Under the pieces are notes generated by a model. The model did not search any database and was not told the origin of the DNA. It saw nothing but the letters and a program-made list of their open reading frames with translations. Positions 52,797 to 63,885 of a stretch of DNA of 64,000 bases are shown one piece after another; position 1 is the stretch's first letter, and every line of letters begins with the position of its first letter. The translations under genes and the position numbers were made by a program. Source of the stretch: Parvularcula sp964219355 (GTDB lineage: Bacteria > Pseudomonadota > Alphaproteobacteria > Caulobacterales > Parvularculaceae); assembly GCA_964219355.1 (NCBI GenBank), contig CAXPOZ010000005.1, positions 310,001 through 374,000 of the forward strand, given 5' to 3'.

Positions 52797-53123
52797 ATGT
52801 CCCTCGACCAAACCCTTGCCGCCCTCGCCGATCCGACACGGCGGGCGATGCTTGAAGACCTCAAAGGCGGCGAGCGCCGGATCACCGAACTCGCCTCGCC
52901 CTTCGATGTCTCCTTCAATGCAATCTCCAAACACGTGAAAGTGATGGAGAGTGCAGGCCTCATCCGCAGGCGGAAAGAAGGCCGTGCGCATTTCATCTCC
53001 GCAAACCCGGACCCCATGGAAGAAGCCGCTGAGTGGTTCGCCGAGCAGGCGGTGTTCTGGAATGCGCGGCTCAATGATCTTGAAAAAGCCCTGCTGGAAG
53101 ATGATGAGGAGAAGAGAAAATGA
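52797..53123 (+). CDS. ArsR-family winged-helix repressor
   Basis: The 108-residue protein has the ArsR winged helix: LAALADPTRRAMLEDLKGGERRITELASPF, FDVSFNAISKHVKVMESAGLIRRRKEGR, and a C-terminal dimerisation helix. No metal-binding Cys motif (such as CVC) is seen, so it belongs to the non-metal branch often paired with AHSA1/SRPBCC proteins. Its stop overlaps the next gene start (ATGA). It should repress its own operon through the palindromes upstream. Confidence 0.92.
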   Translation: MSLDQTLAALADPTRRAMLEDLKGGERRITELASPFDVSFNAISKHVKVMESAGLIRRRKEGRAHFISANPDPMEEAAEWFAEQAVFWNARLNDLEKALLEDDEEKRK

Positions 53124-53677
53124 CCAGCTACGGACATATCAATGACGACAAAGCTCTTTGCTTTACCCGCATCCTGCCCGGTCCGATTGAGCGGGTCTGG
53201 GCCTTCATCACCGAGGAAGACAAGCGCGCAAAATGGCTGGCTGCGGGCAAGACCGGGACGGCGGCAGGCGAAACAATCGAGTTTCGTTTCAATCACGACG
53301 ATCTCACACCGCATAAGGAAGAAGCGCCAGAGGGCTCTTGCGGCGACGAAGGCACAGCCTTTGACGGGACAGTCAAAGCCTTTGACCCGCCCCATCATCT
53401 TGCCTTCACCTGGCCAGAACGAAATGGCGGTGAGACATATGTCGACATCCGCCTGAGCGAAATGGAGGACGGCCGGGTACAGCTCGACCTTAAACACAGC
53501 GGTATTCTGACGAGATCTGACCTACTCGGCGCTTCAGGCGGATGGCACACACATCTCGATATTCTCGAAGCGCATCTTGCCGGGCAGATTCCAGCCCCAT
53601 TCTGGAGCACGCATCAGGCAAAAGAGATGGAATACGGCACCCTATTCACAGGCCAACTGAGTGGGTTTGAAGACTGA
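53120..53677 (+). CDS. SRPBCC/AHSA1-domain protein
   Basis: The 185-residue protein has a START-like AHSA1 domain. It begins with TRILPGPIERVWAFITEEDKRAKWLA and ends with the WHTHLDILEAHLAG helix. Such domains bind hydrophobic ligands and are often encoded with an ArsR partner. It overlaps the arsR stop by 4 bp and is clearly co-translated. The ligand is unknown. Confidence 0.92.
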   Translation: MTSYGHINDDKALCFTRILPGPIERVWAFITEEDKRAKWLAAGKTGTAAGETIEFRFNHDDLTPHKEEAPEGSCGDEGTAFDGTVKAFDPPHHLAFTWPERNGGETYVDIRLSEMEDGRVQLDLKHSGILTRSDLLGASGGWHTHLDILEAHLAGQIPAPFWSTHQAKEMEYGTLFTGQLSGFED

Positions 53678-53739
53678 TCGCGACGACGAAAAACCCGCCC
53701 GGCCTTGTCGTCCGGGCAGGCCGTTCCTACGTTTTTCCT

Positions 53740-54126
53740 ATGAACGAGGTACAGACATCATCCGCTACGGGCACACCGACCTTGGTTTATGCCCTTTATT
53801 TCATCGCGCTTTTTACCGGCGTGCCGTTCTTTATCGGCGTGATCATCGCCTATCTGGCGCGCGATGGCGCGGATGCGACCTCCCGCAGCCATTATGATCA
53901 CCAGATCGCGATTTTCTGGCGAGTCTTCCTGATGGGTCTCATCATCTGGATTTTCATGGGTGTTTCGGCGGTCCTCACGGTCATTCTGATCGGATTTGTC
54001 GGCCTGCTGATCGGTGGCCTTGCGCTGCTTTACCTCTGGGTCTGGACGCTCGTCCGCTGCATTCGCGGGGTGCAGGCCTCAAGCAACGGCCAGCCCTATA
54101 ATGGCCCCTTCGGCTGGGCCATCTGA
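53740..54126 (+). CDS. DUF4870-family membrane protein
   Basis: The 128-residue protein has three transmembrane helices (about 16-40, 60-80 and 85-105). It has the DUF4870 pattern: YALYFIALFTGVPFFIGVIIAYLARDGADATSRSHYDHQ, then a helical pair and LYLWVWTLVRCIRG. Function is unknown. No strong ribosome-binding site is visible. It lies in a tandem with the ArsR/AHSA1 pair upstream and the cupin gene downstream. Confidence 0.85.
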   Translation: MNEVQTSSATGTPTLVYALYFIALFTGVPFFIGVIIAYLARDGADATSRSHYDHQIAIFWRVFLMGLIIWIFMGVSAVLTVILIGFVGLLIGGLALLYLWVWTLVRCIRGVQASSNGQPYNGPFGWAI

Positions 54127-54191
54127 ACGGGGCGCATTGCGCTCATCCCGAACGGATGCCAGTTTGCCGGCCTTGAGGAGGATCAGGGCCG

Positions 54192-55196
54192 GTGCAGCCA
54201 ATACGGATCATTGAGGCAAAAGACGTTGCGGATTTCCGCAGCGGCATTGCGCGGGACTATCAGCCAGTCCTCATCCGCGGCGCCGTTGACCAGTGGGATC
54301 TCGTCAAGACAGCCAAAGCATCCTCCGCCGATGCGCTCAAAGCCCTTGCCGCTCTCGCCCCCGGGCAAGAGATCGAAGCCTTTTTCGGGGATGCATCCCT
54401 GAAAGGCCGCTTCAATTACCGCGACGATTTCTCCGGCTTTAATTTCGAGAAGCGCAAGCTGACCCTGCAGAATTACGTCAACCTCCTTCTTCATCACGAG
54501 GCGGAGGAAAACCCGCCCTCATTTTTTGCCGGAGCGGTCAGGCTGGAAGGCGGACTTGCGCCGATGAAGGAACGACTCGTCTCTCCCTATCACGATCCGA
54601 AGGAAGACATGCTGGTCCAGATGTGGATCGGGAACCGTACACGAACGGCTGCGCATTATGATTTGCCGCAGAATTTAGCTTGCGTGATTGCGGGGCGGCG
54701 GCGCTTCACTCTTTTTCCGACCGACCAGATCGGCAATCTCTATATCGGGCCACAGGAGATGACCCCTGCAGGGCAGGCGATCAGCCTTGTCAATTTCCAC
54801 GCGCCCGATCTGACCCGCTTCCCGAAATTCGCCGAGGCGCTGGAACATGCGCAAGTGGGCGAGCTTGGCCCCGGTGACGCGCTTTATCTGCCCAGCATGT
54901 GGTTTCATCACGTGGAGTCACTCGAACCCATCGGTATGATGATCAATTACTGGTGGCGCGAGGGGCCGGACCATCTCGTCACCCCGAAATTCGCGCTCTA
55001 TCATGCGCTCCTCACCTTGAAGGAAATGCCCGAGACCGAGCGCCTCGCCTGGCGGGAGATCTTCGATCATTACATCTTCGGGCAGAATGGTGACCCGATG
55101 GCGCATCTGCCTGAACACGCGCGCGGCTTCTTCGGTGACCTCACCCCGGTCCAGCGCCAGCAACTCCGTCAGATGCTCGCCCGCACGCTTTCCTGA
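54192..55196 (+). CDS. Cupin-like JmjC-type oxygenase
   Basis: The 334-residue protein is a JmjC/cupin_8 hydroxylase-like protein. The Fe(II) triad is H155 and D157 in AAHYDLPQN plus H239 or H240 in WFHHVES. A PVLIRGAVDQW start, RRRFTLFP and INYWWR complete the pattern. It should be a 2-oxoglutarate-dependent oxygenase acting on an unknown protein or small molecule. The start is GTG at 54192, shortly after GAGGATC. It may be co-transcribed with the ABC-F gene 45 bp downstream. Confidence 0.87.
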   Translation: MQPIRIIEAKDVADFRSGIARDYQPVLIRGAVDQWDLVKTAKASSADALKALAALAPGQEIEAFFGDASLKGRFNYRDDFSGFNFEKRKLTLQNYVNLLLHHEAEENPPSFFAGAVRLEGGLAPMKERLVSPYHDPKEDMLVQMWIGNRTRTAAHYDLPQNLACVIAGRRRFTLFPTDQIGNLYIGPQEMTPAGQAISLVNFHAPDLTRFPKFAEALEHAQVGELGPGDALYLPSMWFHHVESLEPIGMMINYWWREGPDHLVTPKFALYHALLTLKEMPETERLAWREIFDHYIFGQNGDPMAHLPEHARGFFGDLTPVQRQQLRQMLARTLS

Positions 55197-55241
55197 CGGG
55201 GTCTTCTACCGCGGGGCAAGGCCTGCTATCGGCCCCGTTCC

Positions 55242-57143
<1,902 letters not shown>

Positions 57144-57212
57144 TCGGTTGAAAGATGGAACCATCTCGGAGCTGGCTCGTTCACCATGAGCGAACCTTGA
57201 AAGGAACCGACG

Positions 57213-57395
57213 ATGTCCAAAAAAATCACTCTTGCGGCCCTCGCCGCTCTTTTCGCCCTTCCTCTCGCTGCTTGCGGCAATGACGAACCGGATGATCTCG
57301 AAGATGCCGTCGATGAAATCGGCGACGAGATGGAAGATGCTGCCGAAGATATGGCGGATGATCTGGAAGATGCGACCGACCCGGACGGCCGCTAA
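57213..57395 (+). CDS. Small acidic lipoprotein, 60 residues
   Basis: The signal peptide ends in the lipobox LAAC (Cys21). The mature ~40 residues are almost entirely Asp, Glu, Ala and Met in a regular pattern (DEIGDEMEDAAEDMADDLEDA) that would form an amphipathic acidic helix. It is probably an abundant outer-membrane or periplasmic anchored protein of unknown role. GAAAGGAACC precedes the ATG and a strong terminator follows at 57412. Confidence 0.8.
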   Translation: MSKKITLAALAALFALPLAACGNDEPDDLEDAVDEIGDEMEDAAEDMADDLEDATDPDGR

Positions 57396-57411
57396 GCTTC
57401 CTTGAGACAAC

Positions 57412-57439
57412 AAAAAGCCCCGCATCGGCGGGGCTTTTT
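57412..57439. terminator. Bidirectional intrinsic terminator
   Basis: AAAAAGCCCCGC-ATCG-GCGGGGCTTTTT is a perfect 12-bp palindrome between the small lipoprotein gene (+) and the convergent coiled-coil protein gene (-). Confidence 0.93.
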
Positions 57440-57463
57440 CATATCTGGGATTTCCACTGCGCG

Positions 57464-58444
57464 TCAGCTCCGCTCGAGTGCGACGCGTTTCTGCTCATAG
57501 GCCTGTTGAGTGGCCTTGTATCTCCGGTTCGCCTCATTCTCGCGGTCGACCGCGTTTTCAAGCGAGAGACGTAAGCCGCCGACCCGGCTTTCAAGCTCTT
57601 CGATCTGCCGGGTGAGTTCCTGATAACGGCGTGCATTCGTCGTATCGTTACGCTGCCGGTAAAGGGCAGATGTCTGCGCCTCATTGCGGTCGATCAGGTC
57701 ACGGATCGACGCGACGTTCGCCTTCTCAATCTGAAGATTGTTCTCGGCTTCCGAATAATTGAACCCGATCTTATGCGTTGCATGAAGTTTGGCGTAAGGC
57801 ATTTGCCCGAGCGACGCCTCCGCAGCGGCGCGAATATCTTTCATGTGGCAAAGAACGCCATAGCGGCGTTCGTCAGACGAGCCGATCAGCGGCGGGAAGT
57901 TCGCGTCATCCTCCGTCGCCGGACAGGCCGGATCCATTCCGAGCGCTTTGATCTCCTGCTCGATCTTATAGGCCAGCGAACCGCTATCTTCCGTCTTCGC
58001 AGAATATTTCTTTTTGGCGGCTGCGAGCCCCAGCGGCGCAGCGGGAGAGGCCATATCGACCGCACCCATCATTTCTATCAGCGCATCCATGCCGACAGCG
58101 CGGCCTTTCATCGCGGCGCGCGTGTTTTTGTAAAGACAAAGCTCCAGCCCGTGCTGACGGTTCCGTCCGGCAACCAGCTGTAGGCGCTCAGAGCAGAAAT
58201 CATTCATCCCCTCATACCATCCGAGCAAAGAGCATTTGCGCCGCAGCGGCGTGCCCATATTCTGGGCCTGCGCCCAAGGCACCCCGCTCAATGCGGTGTC
58301 TCTACCATCCTGGAAGGTATCGAGTTCGTTCCGGCATTCAACAAAGGACGGCGGGTTCTGAGCCGCGGCGGATGAGACAGCGCCCATAGCGGGCAAAGCC
58401 GCTATCGCTGCCATCATGCTGAGGGTGATCCCCCGTAACCGCAT
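57464..58444 (-). CDS. Unknown exported protein with C-terminal coiled coil
   Basis: I recognise no family for this 326-residue protein. A signal peptide ends near ASSAAAQ. The middle part has several Cys (for example FVECRNEL, KCSLLGW, FCSERLQL, LELCLYK, DPACPAT, GVLCHMK), suggesting disulfides in the periplasm. The last ~120 residues form a strongly charged coiled coil (about residues 220-326). It could be an envelope structural protein. It converges with the small lipoprotein gene. Confidence 0.8.
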   Translation of the reverse strand: MRLRGITLSMMAAIAALPAMGAVSSAAAQNPPSFVECRNELDTFQDGRDTALSGVPWAQAQNMGTPLRRKCSLLGWYEGMNDFCSERLQLVAGRNRQHGLELCLYKNTRAAMKGRAVGMDALIEMMGAVDMASPAAPLGLAAAKKKYSAKTEDSGSLAYKIEQEIKALGMDPACPATEDDANFPPLIGSSDERRYGVLCHMKDIRAAAEASLGQMPYAKLHATHKIGFNYSEAENNLQIEKANVASIRDLIDRNEAQTSALYRQRNDTTNARRYQELTRQIEELESRVGGLRLSLENAVDRENEANRRYKATQQAYEQKRVALERS

Positions 58445-58587
58445 GCCATGCCCCCCCTTTTGGGCCCCCGCCCGAGACTAGTTATATGGTAACCCTTCAG
58501 AACTGAAAGGTGCAAGCCAGATCAGGTTAGCCTCTGAACTTAACCACAACCATCCCTATATGTGGAATCAACATTCTGGAGGACGCC

Positions 58588-59964
58588 ATGGAGGCCCTGA
58601 CCCCCGCCATTCCCGCCGGCTTACCCGACAATACCCGCCCGATCCGGCGCATGTTCGGCATCCTTCAGAACCCGATGGCGATGTACTCGCCGACCTATTT
58701 TCGTCAGCCGGTTGTAACAGCCAGAGCCGGCACCAAGCTGTTCGCACAGATCATGGACCCGGATCTCGCCCAGGAAATCCTGCAGGATCAGGAGACCTTC
58801 GGCCGCTCGGAATATGCCGAGCGCTTCTTACGCCCCGCCCTCGGGAATGGCCTTCTGACTGCAGAAAAGGACGACTGGCGCCCCCAAAGGCGCGCTGCGA
58901 GCCCCGCTTTCCGGGCGCAGGCGCTCAACAGCCTCGTGCCGACCTTCACCACCGCGGGCCGGGAGATGGCGGCCCGCCTCGCCCGATCCGCTGGCAGCAC
59001 GATTGATGTCGCGCCAGAGACGACCCTCGCCACTTTTGACGTGATCGCGCGCACACTGCTGCATGGCGGCAGCCGCATTGGCTATCAGCAGGACCGCTTT
59101 GCCGATGACATCACGCTCTTCATGTCGACCATCGGGCGGCTGTCGGTTCACGAGCTGTTCCCGTTCCTCGGCAAGATCCTGCCGCGCCGCTTTTTCATTC
59201 CGGGCTATGCCAAGGGTCAGGCCGCGATCGGCCGCTTGCGCGGATTTGCCGAGGAAATCGTCAAAACCCGACTCGAGGCGGACGAAACCGATGAGACCGA
59301 CCTCATGGGGCTCCTTATCTCCGCCGAAGACCCCGAGACCGGCAACCGGCTCTCGCCTTCAGAACTCGTCGATAATGCCCTCACCTTTGTTGGCGCCGGG
59401 CATGAGACGACTGCCGTCGCCCTCTCCTGGACGTTCTACCTGATCGGCCATTCAGCGAGCCTGCAGGATGAGCTGGCCGCCGAGGTCGCGGCGGTTGCGG
59501 GCGATGAGCCGGTCACCGCCGAGCATATCGCGCAGCTCCACCTGCATGAGGCGGTGCTCAAGGAATCAATGCGCCTCTTCCCGCCCGTGCCGATCATCCC
59601 GCGCAGCGTCACGCGCGATGCCAAACTCGGCTCGATGCATGTGAAGGCAAAGGACCATATCTCCATCGGCGTCTATCCGATGCACCGGCATGAGCTGCTG
59701 TGGGAAGCACCCGACAGCTTCATGCCCGACCGCTTCGCGGAAGGGACGGACAAGGAGCGTCACCGCTATCAATACCTGCCCTTTGGCGGAGGCCCGCGCG
59801 TCTGTATCGGGATGCGTTTTGCCCTGATGGAAGGGATTGCGATGATGGCCGAAACGATGCGGCAGGTCCGCTTCTCCGTCCCGCAAGGCTTTGTGCCAGA
59901 GCCTTACCTTGCGATCACCATGCGCCCCAAAGGCGGCATGCCGCTGAAGGTCGAGCGGCGCTAA
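58588..59964 (+). CDS. Cytochrome P450
   Basis: The 458-residue protein is a class I-type bacterial P450. It has the I-helix AGHETTAVALSW, the K-helix E-x-x-R in KESMRL, and the heme-thiolate loop FGGGPRVCIGMRFA with C406. The substrate is unknown; no ferredoxin partner is adjacent. TCTGGAGGACG precedes the ATG. A single TTAACCA half-site lies in the upstream gap. Its stop overlaps the convergent lolD stop by 4 bp. Confidence 0.94.
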   Translation: MEALTPAIPAGLPDNTRPIRRMFGILQNPMAMYSPTYFRQPVVTARAGTKLFAQIMDPDLAQEILQDQETFGRSEYAERFLRPALGNGLLTAEKDDWRPQRRAASPAFRAQALNSLVPTFTTAGREMAARLARSAGSTIDVAPETTLATFDVIARTLLHGGSRIGYQQDRFADDITLFMSTIGRLSVHELFPFLGKILPRRFFIPGYAKGQAAIGRLRGFAEEIVKTRLEADETDETDLMGLLISAEDPETGNRLSPSELVDNALTFVGAGHETTAVALSWTFYLIGHSASLQDELAAEVAAVAGDEPVTAEHIAQLHLHEAVLKESMRLFPPVPIIPRSVTRDAKLGSMHVKAKDHISIGVYPMHRHELLWEAPDSFMPDRFAEGTDKERHRYQYLPFGGGPRVCIGMRFALMEGIAMMAETMRQVRFSVPQGFVPEPYLAITMRPKGGMPLKVERR

Positions 59965-60653
59965 ACCGTGCTCACCTCAAGCAGGCCGGGCACCAGCTTG
60001 CGGTCCTTGATCGTCACGACACGGTCCATATGTGAGGCAAGCCCCTGATCATGGGTCGCTATGATCGCCGCCAGCCCCTCGCCACGGACAATGCTCATCA
60101 GGGCGTCAAAGACCTTGCGGGAGGTCTCGACATCAAGATTGCCGGTCGGCTCATCGGCAAGCAACAGGCTCGGCCGGTTGGCCAGCGCCCGCGCAATGGC
60201 GACCCGCTGTTTCTCCCCGCCCGATAGCTGCGCAGGCTGATGATCCATGCGTTCGGCTAGACCGAGCCCGGTCAGCAGCTCACGTGAGCGTTCCGCTGCC
60301 TTACCCGGCGGCACACCGGCAATCCGCTGGGGGAAGCTGACATTCGCCTCGGCATTGAACTCAGGCAGCAGGTGATGGAACTGATAGACAAAGCCGATAC
60401 GGTCGCGCCGCAGCGCCGTCCGCGTCTTGTCATTCACATCGCTGACATCCTCGCCATCGATATAAACGCGGCCTCCTGTCGGCGGCTCCAGCAGCCCTGC
60501 AACATGGAGGAGCGAGGACTTGCCCGAACCTGACGGCCCGAGCAGCGCGATCATCTCACCTCGCTGTACCTCAAGGTTGGCCCCGTCGAGAATGACGAGG
60601 TCATCAAAGGACCGCACGATATTTTCAAGTTTCAGGACCGGCTGATCACTCAT
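59961..60653 (-). CDS. lolD: Lipoprotein-releasing ABC ATPase LolD
   Basis: The 230-residue protein is an ABC ATPase of the LolD/MacB group. Walker A is GPSGSGKSS, signature LSGGEKQRVAIARAL and Walker B LLLADEPTGNLD. An adjacent LolC/E permease makes LolD the best call. It powers release of lipoproteins from the inner membrane. The ATG at 60653 is the family start; its first bases overlap the upstream permease gene by 8 bp, so they are coupled. Confidence 0.95.
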   Translation of the reverse strand: MSDQPVLKLENIVRSFDDLVILDGANLEVQRGEMIALLGPSGSGKSSLLHVAGLLEPPTGGRVYIDGEDVSDVNDKTRTALRRDRIGFVYQFHHLLPEFNAEANVSFPQRIAGVPPGKAAERSRELLTGLGLAERMDHQPAQLSGGEKQRVAIARALANRPSLLLADEPTGNLDVETSRKVFDALMSIVRGEGLAAIIATHDQGLASHMDRVVTIKDRKLVPGLLEVSTV

Positions 60654-61947
60654 AACGCAGCGCCTCCACCGGATCGACCCGACTCGCCCGCCATGCGGGG
60701 TAGGCGGAGAAAATGAACGACATGGCAAGCGTGAAGATAACGACGATGCCGACTTCGCGCCACTCGAACACGGCCGGAATCGAGTCGAGATAATAAAGAT
60801 TGGGGTTGAAGAGCCGGAAGCCAAAGAGTGCCGAGAGCACCCGCTCGATATGCTCAAGATTGGCGATGATCAGTGCGCCGAGACCGACACCGGCAGCCGC
60901 CCCCGTCACGCCGATGGTCGCGCCCGTCAGCATGAACATGCGCATGACCATGCCTTCAGAGGCTCCCATCGTCCGCATGACAGCAATGTCCGAACGCTTG
61001 TCCTTCACCAGCATGACGAGACCGGAAATGATCAGCATAGTCGCAACCAGCACAATCATCAGCATCAGGATGCGCATGATGCCGCGCTCGGTCTGGACCG
61101 CGTTGAAGATGTCCGAGTTCCGCTGGCGCCAGTCATCGATAATCGCCCCCGGCCCAGCCGCCGCGCGGATACGCTCAATATACTGGTCAATCTCAAGCGG
61201 ATCAGTGACGCGCAACTCGATTTCCGTAATCTCGTCGGGCTTGCGCGCAAAGAGCTGCGCCTGCTCCAGCGGCATGAAGACGAAGAGCTTGTCGTAATAG
61301 GTGTTGCCGACGCTGAAGCGGGCCGCGACCTGATAATTCTTTTGCGTCGTGGGCGGACGGCCGAATGCCGTCTCTTGCCCGCCCGCCGTGATCACGGTCA
61401 CCGGATCTCCTGCGCGCACGCCAAGCTGGTTGGCGATGCGGTACCCCATGGCGATCTGGTCCCCGCCCTTCCGGCCCTGCCCGAAGGCCTCAAGCGATCC
61501 ATCAAGCAGGTTCTGCGGCGAGGAGACTTCCTCAATCGCAAAAAGGTCATCGCGCTCGATCCCGACGATTCGCGCCGGGGCTTGCCCCCAGTCAGTCACG
61601 AAATAGGAATCGACATTGAGGATCGGCGTCACGCGCTCGACATAGGGTTCGGCGGAAAGCGCCTCGACCCGTCCCTCATATTCCGTCATCGGCAAGCCGC
61701 CTTCGGTGACATAGACATGCCCCGACACGCTGAGGAGCTGGCTGAGCAGCATCACCCGGAAGCCCTGAAACACGCTCATCACCACGATCAGCGTCGCGAC
61801 GGACAGCATGATCCCGGCAAAGGCGATGATGGAAATAAGGCTGACCCCGGCACCCTTGCGGGTCGCCCCGAGATACCGCCGGGCCACACTCCATTCGAAG
61901 CGGCCGAAGGGCCGCGCGGACCCGATTTTCGATGTTGTGGAACTCAT
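60646..61947 (-). CDS. lolC: LolC/LolE-type lipoprotein-releasing permease
   Basis: The 433-residue protein has the LolC/E layout: a first transmembrane helix after FEWSVARRYLGATRK, a large periplasmic domain (about residues 60-280) and three helices at the C-terminus ending SAYPAWRASRVDPVEALRYE. It forms the Lol transporter with LolD, sorting lipoproteins such as those encoded in this window. Only one permease gene is present, so it may work as a homodimer (LolF-like), as in many alphaproteobacteria. Confidence 0.93.
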   Translation of the reverse strand: MSSTTSKIGSARPFGRFEWSVARRYLGATRKGAGVSLISIIAFAGIMLSVATLIVVMSVFQGFRVMLLSQLLSVSGHVYVTEGGLPMTEYEGRVEALSAEPYVERVTPILNVDSYFVTDWGQAPARIVGIERDDLFAIEEVSSPQNLLDGSLEAFGQGRKGGDQIAMGYRIANQLGVRAGDPVTVITAGGQETAFGRPPTTQKNYQVAARFSVGNTYYDKLFVFMPLEQAQLFARKPDEITEIELRVTDPLEIDQYIERIRAAAGPGAIIDDWRQRNSDIFNAVQTERGIMRILMLMIVLVATMLIISGLVMLVKDKRSDIAVMRTMGASEGMVMRMFMLTGATIGVTGAAAGVGLGALIIANLEHIERVLSALFGFRLFNPNLYYLDSIPAVFEWREVGIVVIFTLAMSFIFSAYPAWRASRVDPVEALRYE

Positions 61948-62055
61948 GCTGGTGGCTTACCGCTATTTGCAACCCATCTGAAAATGACGGTCGGGACAGA
62001 CGACCATGCCGCGCCCGGCCCGCCTAGAAAAACCGCATGGACAGAGGAAGATGCC

Positions 62056-63876
62056 ATGACCGGAAACACCCCTATCAGGCAATTGAGCCCGCTGCGCAAC
62101 ACAACGTCCGCCGACACGCCCGAAGCGCTGGCGAGTGAACAGCTTGCCCATTTTGGGATCGACGAGAGTACCGCCTATGGCGAGGCCCTGAAGGATTTCA
62201 CTGCCAAGCTCTACTCTCTCAATCTCGATGCCCACACGCTTTGGGCGCGGACCATGGATACAATCGGCGATCTCGACCGCTCTGACCGCATCGCCTATTT
62301 CAATGCCAAGCGATTCCTGTGCTTCCAGCTCGCGAAGATTCTCGACACGCTGCAGAACCCGATGCGCGCGACCTATCAGTCGCTAGTCACCCATGATGCG
62401 GGTTTTGCCGCGAAAGGCCCCTATCCGATTTTTGACAATGTGACAGCGCTCTTTGCTGCTTCGCCCGTCATCACCCGGACCGCCACCTATATCTATGCGT
62501 GTACGGAATGGGTGGAAGATGCCTTTACCGGACGGGAATTCCTGCACGAAATTTACTCCCGCCTGATGAACCCGACCTCTATCGCGCTCGCCAATCACGT
62601 GGTCGACCTCGAATGTGGCCCCGAAAGCGCCGAATATCTCGCCTGGAACTATAATTCCGGCATGGCGGCGATTGACGGCCTGCTCTCGCATCTTGTCGGC
62701 TATGAGGATGTCATCCTCGCCTCGCGCAATGTCTATGGCGGCACCTATCAGCTTCTGCATGACTGGTTCGGCAAGGAATCAAACCTCAATGTCGCGGTTG
62801 AGTGGTTCGACGGCTTTGATGAGGCCGCCTTCAAGAAAGCGTTAGAAGCGGCAGAAGCCAAACATGCCGACCGGCTGGCGCGGGGCCGCAAGATCTATGT
62901 CTATATCGAAAGTCCGTGTAACCCGCATGGCAATGTGCTCGACGTCCCTGCCATGTCGCGCCTGGCGCATGAGCATGGCTGGACGGTTGCCTGCGATGCG
63001 ACGGTCGGCACGCCTTTCCTTTCGCCGCTGTTGCGTAATCCCTCAAAGATCGAACGCCCGGACTACATCATCCATTCCTACACAAAGGAAATGACCGGCG
63101 GCGGCGCGACGACGGCCGGTGTTGTCATTGGCCGCGGCGAGCGGATGTTCATGCCCAAGGGCGAGAGCATGACCCTCACCAACTGGAAGGGTGAGGAGGA
63201 AGAACTGACATGGGATCACACCATGTTCTGGAACGTTTATTACATCAAAGGCGCCTTCCTCGATGCCGACAAAGCTTATGAAGTGCTCTCGGGCCTCAAG
63301 ACCTATGAGATGCGGGTCATCGCCAAGGCGATCAACACGATCACCCTGACAAAAGCGCTCCACGCCCATCCGCGCATCAATGTGAACAGCCCGGCGCTGG
63401 AGGATCACCCAAACCATACTCAGCTCAAAGAGCATTTATATCTTGAACTTCCCGCCGGCCTCTTCACCATCGATTTCGAGAAGAAAGGCGATCAGCCCGC
63501 GCTGGAGCCGGACATCTTCAAACGGTTCTTTGACAGCCTTGAGCCCGCCATTGGCCTTCAGGTCTCACTCGGCCAGACCAACACGCTGGCGCTTTGCCCC
63601 GGCCTGACCAGCCATTCGGAGATGTCGCACGAAGCGCAAGCCGAAGCCGGAATCTCGCCGACCACGATCCGTATCTCGGTCGGCCTTGAGGATCCCCGCC
63701 GCCTGCTTGCCCATATGGAAGAGGCTGCGCGCTCCGTCATTGATCCGGTTTCGCCCGGTTTTTCGGATGGCTTTATGGATGGCGCGGAGATCGACCGGAT
63801 TTACCGGGAGACCTATATGGAAGTGCATCGCCGTTTCATCGAAGCGCAACCGGCCTTCTCTGCGCTGACGGCGTAA
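62056..63876 (+). CDS. Cys/Met-metabolism-type PLP enzyme, long form
   Basis: The 606-residue protein is a fold-type I PLP enzyme of the Cys/Met family (cystathionine gamma-synthase/lyase-like). ASRNVYGGTYQLL is the cofactor phosphate region, ACDATVGTPFLSPLL the Asp that contacts the pyridine nitrogen, and IIHSYTKEMTG carries K344 as the Schiff base lysine. Normal members are about 400 residues; here about 120 extra residues precede the cofactor region and a long insert follows the lysine. GAGGAAGATGCC precedes the ATG at 62056. It probably acts on a sulfur amino acid; the exact reaction is open. Confidence 0.9.
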   Translation: MTGNTPIRQLSPLRNTTSADTPEALASEQLAHFGIDESTAYGEALKDFTAKLYSLNLDAHTLWARTMDTIGDLDRSDRIAYFNAKRFLCFQLAKILDTLQNPMRATYQSLVTHDAGFAAKGPYPIFDNVTALFAASPVITRTATYIYACTEWVEDAFTGREFLHEIYSRLMNPTSIALANHVVDLECGPESAEYLAWNYNSGMAAIDGLLSHLVGYEDVILASRNVYGGTYQLLHDWFGKESNLNVAVEWFDGFDEAAFKKALEAAEAKHADRLARGRKIYVYIESPCNPHGNVLDVPAMSRLAHEHGWTVACDATVGTPFLSPLLRNPSKIERPDYIIHSYTKEMTGGGATTAGVVIGRGERMFMPKGESMTLTNWKGEEEELTWDHTMFWNVYYIKGAFLDADKAYEVLSGLKTYEMRVIAKAINTITLTKALHAHPRINVNSPALEDHPNHTQLKEHLYLELPAGLFTIDFEKKGDQPALEPDIFKRFFDSLEPAIGLQVSLGQTNTLALCPGLTSHSEMSHEAQAEAGISPTTIRISVGLEDPRRLLAHMEEAARSVIDPVSPGFSDGFMDGAEIDRIYRETYMEVHRRFIEAQPAFSALTA

Positions 63877-63885
63877 GCCCCGCGC

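Noticed and set aside
60850..62055. 1200-bp extension upstream of the PLP enzyme on the + strand
   Set aside because: It is antisense to the LolC/E gene. The ATG at 62056 has a good ribosome-binding site and begins the real protein.
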